64,000 nt of DNA from Rhynchonema sp. JSB1_4 (taxonomy: Eukaryota > Nematoda > Chromadorea > Monhysterida > Xyalidae): positions 35,887-99,886 of the forward strand of contig JASAMV010002763.1 of assembly GCA_030248065.1 (NCBI GenBank). The letters run 5' to 3'. Made by a program: the position numbers and the translations under genes. Under the pieces are notes generated by a model. That model saw only the letters and a program-made list of their open reading frames with translations. It did no database searches and was not told where the DNA came from. Position 1 is the stretch's first letter. Each line of letters opens with the position of its first letter. This document shows positions 63,678-64,000 of the stretch, one piece after another.

Positions 63678-64000
63678 TTTTCAATTAATAAGCCGATGTG
63701 CCCGTTCGAAAAATTATTATGTTGAGAATTTCAAACAAAGGTTACAATTTTCGATGCACCGGACACTTCTAGAACAGCGCTGGCTCAGAATAACGCGACA
63801 CCTAATGCATATAAAACAAGGGCTACTGAAGTGGGTCACAATATAGTCACGCAATGGTCAGTTTTGTGATCGAAAGTTGGTCAAACGAGCATAACGTGTC
63901 CAGGTAACTGTGCAGTGCACATGCACACGAGTGCATAAACTGTGTGGGACACGCGCCCTGGCTGTCTGTGCTGATGTGATAAATTTCCCTTTCATGGTAA
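63678..64000. other. Upstream region of the alp-1-like start
   Basis: No exon was recognised. It may contain an internal promoter for the PDZ-less form, or intron sequence leading to more 5' exons outside the window. Confidence 0.35.

Overview
The window is nuclear DNA of an intron-rich nematode. The clearest clue is a neuropeptide precursor at 38.5-40.6 kb (minus strand) with the architecture of nematode FLP-1: a signal peptide, an ECC...FC...GENCD region, then many [15 protein letters not shown] peptides. A PDZ-LIM family gene of the ALP-1/Enigma/Zasp type supports this. Introns are numerous, mostly 50 bp to 2 kb, with GT-AG borders. Terminal inverted repeat (TIR) elements and foldback DNA fill many introns. 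Species cannot be named from sequence alone; a lineage outside Caenorhabditis is likely (inference).

Layout. 1-4.8 kb: no gene, two hairpin/TIR repeats. 4.87-8.34 kb (+): small one-domain PLAT protein whose large intron holds a 155-bp satellite and a foldback. 8.8-10.2 kb: large foldback with a nested TA-flanked element. 10.5-12.6 kb (-): unassigned multipass membrane protein. 14.5-19.1 kb (+): six-PLAT protein related to LOXHD1. 19.3-21.1 kb (-): truncated copy of an NRF-6-like acyltransferase, interrupted by a hAT-type element. 22.0-27.3 kb (+): unrecognised 342-residue protein with a tandem foldback pair in its long intron. 28.6-29.0 kb: broken copy of the PLAT gene 3' end. 29.2-34.7 kb (-): complete NRF-6-like membrane acyltransferase. 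35.0-37.0 kb (-): short-chain dehydrogenase of the HSD17B8/FabG type. 38.5-40.6 kb (-): flp-1. 42.2-52.9 kb (+): IFT122 (DAF-10 in C. elegans), nearly complete. 53.8-63.7 kb (-): alp-1-like PDZ-LIM gene without a visible PDZ domain, with an opposite-strand gene nested in one of its introns.

The genes look like ordinary monocistronic loci from unrelated pathways: ciliary transport, muscle Z-disc/dense body, peptide signalling, lipid/membrane acyl transfer, redox metabolism. No operon logic is visible. The PLAT gene and acyltransferase 3' ends exist as two tail-to-tail copies about 10 kb apart, showing a segmental duplication.

The most unusual signal is not a gene. The 9-mer GATGTTTCA (either strand) occurs 24 times in 64 kb by my reading, against about 0.5 expected by chance. 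It is scattered through introns, intergenic DNA and some exons. Exon joins below were inferred by eye from splice signals, reading phase and protein similarity; none was confirmed with transcripts.
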